Origin: Candidatus Saccharimonadota bacterium
GTDB taxonomy: Bacteria > Patescibacteriota > Saccharimonadia > Saccharimonadales > UBA7683
Direction of reading: 5' to 3'
Length of the DNA stretch: 10,634 bases
NCBI GenBank assembly: GCA_020427905.1
Contig: JAGQNU010000033.1
Coordinates: 1 to 10,634, forward strand
Positions 6,660 to 10,634 of the stretch are shown here, piece by piece (position 1 is the first letter of the stretch; every line of letters starts with the position of its first letter). Made by a program: the position numbers and the translations under genes. Below the pieces are notes generated by a model. That model was given only the letters and a program-made list of their open reading frames with translations. It ran no database searches and had not been told where the DNA came from.

Positions 6660-8136
6660 ACTACTCGCGCTTGATATCGGTGAAAAACGGATTGGCGTGG
6701 CGCTGGCAGACGCCAAAGCACCGTTCCCTGCACCTCTGACGACGCTCGAAGCATCTGACACGTTAGCTGATGATTTCAGCGCGTTACTTCACAAACATAA
6801 GGTACACACGGTTGTTGTGGGCTATCCCCGTAACCAGCAAGGTGAGGTTACTAAGCAAACCGGGAGGGTTGAGCATATTGTGGGCCTCCTTAAGATTCCG
6901 CCTTCTGTTCACGTAGTCTGGCAGGATGAGTCCCTTACCTCTGTGAAGGCTGAGGATGAGCTCAAGCGTCGCGGAAAGCCGTATGAGAAGGGTGATATTG
7001 ATGCCCTGGCTGCAACATATATCCTGAATGACTATATCGCCTCGCATCCAGTGAGCTCAGATCATTCCGCTCACCAGGTGTCGCAGCATAACCAACCTGT
7101 AACTGAAGTAAAACCAGCAAAGTCTCCCAAGAAGCGTAGAGGTTTGCTCAAATGGGCCTTGATTGGTGTGGTCGGAGCGGCACTACTGGCAACAGTATCA
7201 GCGGTTGGTTGGTATCTGAGCGCCTTGCAGCCACGCACTCGTGATCCTGTGTATAGCGTGGTGACGGTAGAGCAAGGCTCAGGAACAAGTGATATTGCGA
7301 CAGAGTTGCAGAAATCAGCTGTTATCAAGAGTGCACGCGCCTTCACGATCTACACGCGCCTCTCTGGCGTCAACAATCTGCAGGCTGGTACCTATCGCCT
7401 CTCAAGTGCCGATTCTGTCCCAGAGATAGCGACAATCATTGCTGACGGCAAAATAACGACGCAGAATGTACTTATTTCACCCGGTCTGAGACTTGACGAG
7501 ATACTATCTATTCTTGAGAAGGAGGGGTACGCAGAAGCGGATATCGAGGCTGCTCTGACCTCTGTAAGATCGCATCCATTGTTGGCTGGATATCCAAAAA
7601 ATGCCCGCCTCGAGGGCTATCTGTACCCAGATACATACCAGATAGAGCCAAATACCTCTGCAGATTCGTTGATTGAAAAGACGCTCGATAACTTTGATGC
7701 AGCAATTACCCCTGATATGCGGGCTGGAATCAAGGCTCAGGGCCTAACCTTGCAGCAAGCCATAATCCTGGCTTCTATCGTGCAACAAGAGGTGTCTGAC
7801 CCAGATGTACAGAGGACTGTCGCGCAAGTGTTCATTAAACGATTGCGAGAGGGTACGGTCTTGGGCTCAGATGTGACATACATGTATGCAGCGGAGCAGT
7901 TTGGTACCGTCAATAATCCAAGCTCAAACTCTCCCTATAATACCCGTAAATTTGCAGGGTTGCCCCCGACTGCTATCTCAAACTTTAATCTGAGTGCACT
8001 CAAAGCTGTGGCTAATCCAACAGATACCAGCTACAACTATTTTGTGGCTGGTGATGATGGCAAAACCTACTTCTCGTATACATTAGAGCAACACCAGGCA
8101 AATATCGACAAATACTGCATAAAGGGCTGCCAGTAA
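6652..8136 (+). CDS. ruvX-mltG: RuvX (YqgF) fused to MltG endolytic transglycosylase
   Basis: One frame of 494 codons from GTG 6652, which overlaps the previous stop by 8 bp, encodes two usually separate proteins. Residues 1-133 are a RuvX/YqgF RNase-H-fold nuclease with ALDIGEKRIGVAL (D8), VVGYPRNQQG, DESLTS (E93) and DIDALAA (D117), so all three acidic residues are present. A hydrophilic linker (134-165, ending in KSPKKRRG) leads to a membrane segment (about 166-190). MltG follows: a LysM-like part near 200-265, LEGYLYPDTYQ (320-330), ASIVQQE with the presumed catalytic E380, SDVTY (406-410), PYNTRKFAGLPPTAISN (428-444), and FSYTLEQHQ at the end. MltG cuts growing peptidoglycan strands outside the membrane; RuvX acts on nucleic acid, including 16S rRNA 5' maturation in E. 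coli. The topology places each half on its proper side. Both halves look intact. Confidence 0.93.
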   Translation: MAKLLALDIGEKRIGVALADAKAPFPAPLTTLEASDTLADDFSALLHKHKVHTVVVGYPRNQQGEVTKQTGRVEHIVGLLKIPPSVHVVWQDESLTSVKAEDELKRRGKPYEKGDIDALAATYILNDYIASHPVSSDHSAHQVSQHNQPVTEVKPAKSPKKRRGLLKWALIGVVGAALLATVSAVGWYLSALQPRTRDPVYSVVTVEQGSGTSDIATELQKSAVIKSARAFTIYTRLSGVNNLQAGTYRLSSADSVPEIATIIADGKITTQNVLISPGLRLDEILSILEKEGYAEADIEAALTSVRSHPLLAGYPKNARLEGYLYPDTYQIEPNTSADSLIEKTLDNFDAAITPDMRAGIKAQGLTLQQAIILASIVQQEVSDPDVQRTVAQVFIKRLREGTVLGSDVTYMYAAEQFGTVNNPSSNSPYNTRKFAGLPPTAISNFNLSALKAVANPTDTSYNYFVAGDDGKTYFSYTLEQHQANIDKYCIKGCQ

Positions 8137-8162
8137 CAGATTCTGTTGGTGTGGATAAACCA

Positions 8163-8192
8163 TTGACAGCTTATGCTATAACCTGGTAAAAT
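8163..8192 (+). promoter_or_regulatory. Strong promoter upstream of the CHAP hydrolase
   Basis: A perfect TTGACA (8163-8168) and TAAAAT (8187-8192) are separated by 18 nt, starting 26 bp after the MltG stop. The predicted start is near 8199, about 300 nt ahead of the annotated GTG. This sets it apart from the leaderless promoters elsewhere in the window. Confidence 0.6.
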
Positions 8193-8198
8193 TATGCT

Positions 8199-8502
8199 TA
8201 TCAATCACTTAGTTTCCTTGTCAAGTAATTGCGAGGACTAGGGTGGAAACAAAGCGGTTGGTCTTCATTGAAAAGTCGCACGGAATAGCCCCAAATAGCT
8301 AATATTACATAACTAACGGTCGAACTATTCCTGTCCAGAAATCACGGAGAAAGACTGAAGTAAATGAAGTTCGTTCGTCATTGACGAACAGGGAGTTGGT
8401 ATTAGTAACAAATCTGTTACATCATCACACGCTCAATCGAGCACACGGTCTCAGACCGTATCCCAAACAAACAGTAGTAAACATACAAGCCGTGCAGCCA
8501 AG
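8199..8502 (+). promoter_or_regulatory. Long leader rich in inverted repeats, possible cis-regulatory RNA
   Basis: No ATG-started gene fills this stretch. Visible pairings are 8282-8288 with 8325-8331 (GGAATAG/CTATTCC), 8373-8379 with 8383-8389 (GTTCGTC, loop ATT, GACGAAC), 8406-8410 with 8415-8419 (TAACA/TGTTA), 8431-8434 with 8439-8442 (GCTC/GAGC) and 8445-8450 with 8454-8459 (ACGGTC/GACCGT). There is no T-run after any of them. It may be a regulatory leader for the cell-wall hydrolase, but it matches no riboswitch class I can recognise. The part from 8368 onward is also open in the reading frame of the gene below, so some of it may be coding. Confidence 0.4.
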
Positions 8503-9567
8503 GTGGGTAGGTATGCTAAGTTAAGCGTAGCGGCGCTTCTAATATTATCTATCGCCGGAACTCAACTTGTTGGCCGCGTCTCTGGAGAAGAGCGTTATGT
8601 GGCCCCACAGGCTCGTTTAGAGAACCCAATTGAGGTCCCAACGTCACAACCTGTAGACGATGTTGTAGCTGCCGAGGTAGCTGCTGCTGTTGCGATTGAA
8701 GCCGATTTGTTAATAACACCAAACGTAGCCAACCACGCAGATACACTTGATGCACAGGTGACTGCAACCAAAACTGAAGATGAGCAAAATGCCGTTGTCG
8801 AGAAGCCGCAACTTCTCGCATCTGCAACTGCCTCTGTTGATAACATTCAAACCATAACTGTTGCTGAAGGTGATACGATTGACTCGCTAGCTGCGCAGTA
8901 TGGTATTAGCGCCGATACTATCCGTTGGGAGAACGGCCTTGCCGCAAATGCCAGTACGGTTGCTGTAGGCACTCAGCTCCGGATCCTCCCTGTAACTGGC
9001 CTCACTTACACCGTCGCGAGCGGTGACTCGGCAGAGTCTATTGCGAGCAAGTTTCAAACTGATACAGAGTCAGTTAAAGCCTATAACGATGTTGAGCTCA
9101 AGGGCCTCAATGCTGGCACTAAGATTATTGTTCCTGGCGGCGTGAAGCCTGCACCTACAGCTACGCGATCAACCTCTCGATCCTCATCCGGATCAAGCAC
9201 CGGATTCTCATTTGGTGGTGCACCAATCATCAATGGTGGTAACCGCTATGCTTACGGATACTGTACCTACTACGCCTATGCAAAGCGTGTGGCCGCTGGT
9301 CTGCCGGTTGGCTCTAACTGGGGTAACGCAACCTCATGGGCCTCACGAGCACGTGCATCTGGCTTCTCTGTAGATAAGACACCGCGTGCTGGCGATATCT
9401 TCCAAACCAGTGGTGGCTGGGGTGGCTACGGTCACGTTGGCTACGTTGAGTCAATCAATGGTGACGGCAGCATCACTGTCAGTGAGATGAACTATGCCGG
9501 CTGGAACCGTGTCTCAAGCCGAACAATCTCAGCCTCACAAGTCCCGCTCTTTAACTACATTCACTAG
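8503..9567 (+). CDS. Secreted LysM-LysM-CHAP peptidoglycan hydrolase
   Basis: From GTG 8503 the product has 354 residues. Residues 1-25 form a basic then hydrophobic export signal (GRYAKLSVAALLILSIAGT) with no lipobox. An Ala/Val-rich spacer leads to two LysM repeats at about 116-163 (VAEGDTIDSLAAQYGI) and 168-212 (VASGDSAESIASKF), which bind glycan chains. After a Ser/Thr/Gly linker (213-240) comes a CHAP domain (247-354) with Cys254 in GYCTYYAYA, His311 in YGHVGYVE and Glu328 in VSEMNY. It should act outside the membrane as an amidase or endopeptidase on peptidoglycan or on surfaces of other cells. The start is uncertain: the frame stays open 135 nt upstream to 8368, reading as Ser/Thr/Gln-rich protein, but holds no ATG, GTG or TTG. 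No Shine-Dalgarno sequence is seen. It has its own promoter after the MltG operon. Stop is TAG. Confidence 0.9.
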   Translation: MGRYAKLSVAALLILSIAGTQLVGRVSGEERYVAPQARLENPIEVPTSQPVDDVVAAEVAAAVAIEADLLITPNVANHADTLDAQVTATKTEDEQNAVVEKPQLLASATASVDNIQTITVAEGDTIDSLAAQYGISADTIRWENGLAANASTVAVGTQLRILPVTGLTYTVASGDSAESIASKFQTDTESVKAYNDVELKGLNAGTKIIVPGGVKPAPTATRSTSRSSSGSSTGFSFGGAPIINGGNRYAYGYCTYYAYAKRVAAGLPVGSNWGNATSWASRARASGFSVDKTPRAGDIFQTSGGWGGYGHVGYVESINGDGSITVSEMNYAGWNRVSSRTISASQVPLFNYIH

Positions 9568-9589
9568 TTATTAACAGATACGGTATAAT
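9560..9589 (+). promoter_or_regulatory. Promoter of obg, predicted leaderless
   Basis: TTCACT (9560-9565) and a perfect TATAAT (9584-9589) are separated by 18 nt. The -10 box ends 8 nt before the ATG at 9598. The -35 box overlaps the end of the CHAP gene. No Shine-Dalgarno sequence or terminator lies between the genes. Confidence 0.6.
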
Positions 9590-9591
9590 AG

Positions 9592-10634
<1,043 letters not shown>

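Noticed and set aside
8135-8147. Small inverted repeat AACAG-ATT-CTGTT at the end of the RuvX-MltG gene
   Set aside because: A five-pair stem with no following T-run is not enough to call a terminator.
8235-8262. AGGGTGG...GCGG in the CHAP leader, similar to a T-box core
   Set aside because: The conserved core continues with ACC, not AAAC, and only about 40 nt separate it from the predicted transcript start. That is too short for the specifier stem. The gene is also not of the type T-boxes control.
8364-8405. Peptide resembling MKFVRHGRTG if TGA were read as glycine, like the histidine-phosphatase RHG motif
   Set aside because: It ends at TAG after 13 codons and nothing else in the window supports TGA recoding. 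The match is a coincidence within a structured leader.

Overview
The window reads as bacterial chromosome of about 50% GC from a small-genome lineage. The Candidate Phyla Radiation, most likely Saccharibacteria or a relative, is my best guess. This is inferred from a shortened alanyl-tRNA synthetase, a bitopic protein with a baseplate-J-like outer part of a type common in that radiation, a fused RuvX-MltG, near absence of Shine-Dalgarno sequences, and very tight packing. No rRNA, tRNA or other direct taxonomic marker is present.

Layout. (1) Positions 1-365, minus strand: 5' part of an unrecognised gene that runs off the left edge. (2) Positions 366-664: no gene, but two well-formed inverted-repeat structures, one of about 114 nt that looks like a folded RNA. 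(3) Positions 665-976, minus strand: a small GC-rich membrane protein with a perfect consensus promoter, an AGGAGG ribosome binding site and a TTG start, unlike every neighbour. (4) Positions 1111-3006, plus strand: a short alanyl-tRNA synthetase. (5) Positions 3008-3664, minus strand: an HD-domain hydrolase, convergent with alaS at a 1-base gap and divergent from the next operon across a 61-bp double promoter. (6) Positions 3726-8136, plus strand: a coupled three-gene operon with an FtsA/PilM-like actin-family ATPase, a bitopic protein with a large outer part, and a RuvX-MltG fusion. (7) Positions 8137-8502: a strong promoter and an inverted-repeat-rich leader. (8) Positions 8503-9567, plus strand: a secreted LysM-LysM-CHAP peptidoglycan hydrolase. 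(9) Positions 9598 to the right edge, plus strand: the GTPase Obg, cut by the window end.

How the genes may work together. From 3726 to 9567 the window is an envelope and growth neighbourhood. It holds a cytoplasmic actin-like protein that may bind the membrane by a C-terminal amphipathic helix, a single-pass partner reaching outside, a membrane-anchored glycan-strand terminase (MltG), and a secreted hydrolase. I infer an undescribed actin-like/bitopic envelope module that resembles PilM-PilN or FtsA with a bitopic divisome partner. alaS near ruvX and mltG recalls the alaS-yrrK-yrrL neighbourhood of Bacillus, so the fusion may have arisen from adjacent genes.

Expression. Five of the six predicted genes that start their own transcript and have a nearby promoter carry a -10 box only 7-10 nt before the start codon and no Shine-Dalgarno sequence. 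This predicts leaderless or nearly leaderless mRNAs. The exceptions are the foreign-looking small membrane gene, which is the sixth, and the CHAP gene, which has a leader of about 300 nt.
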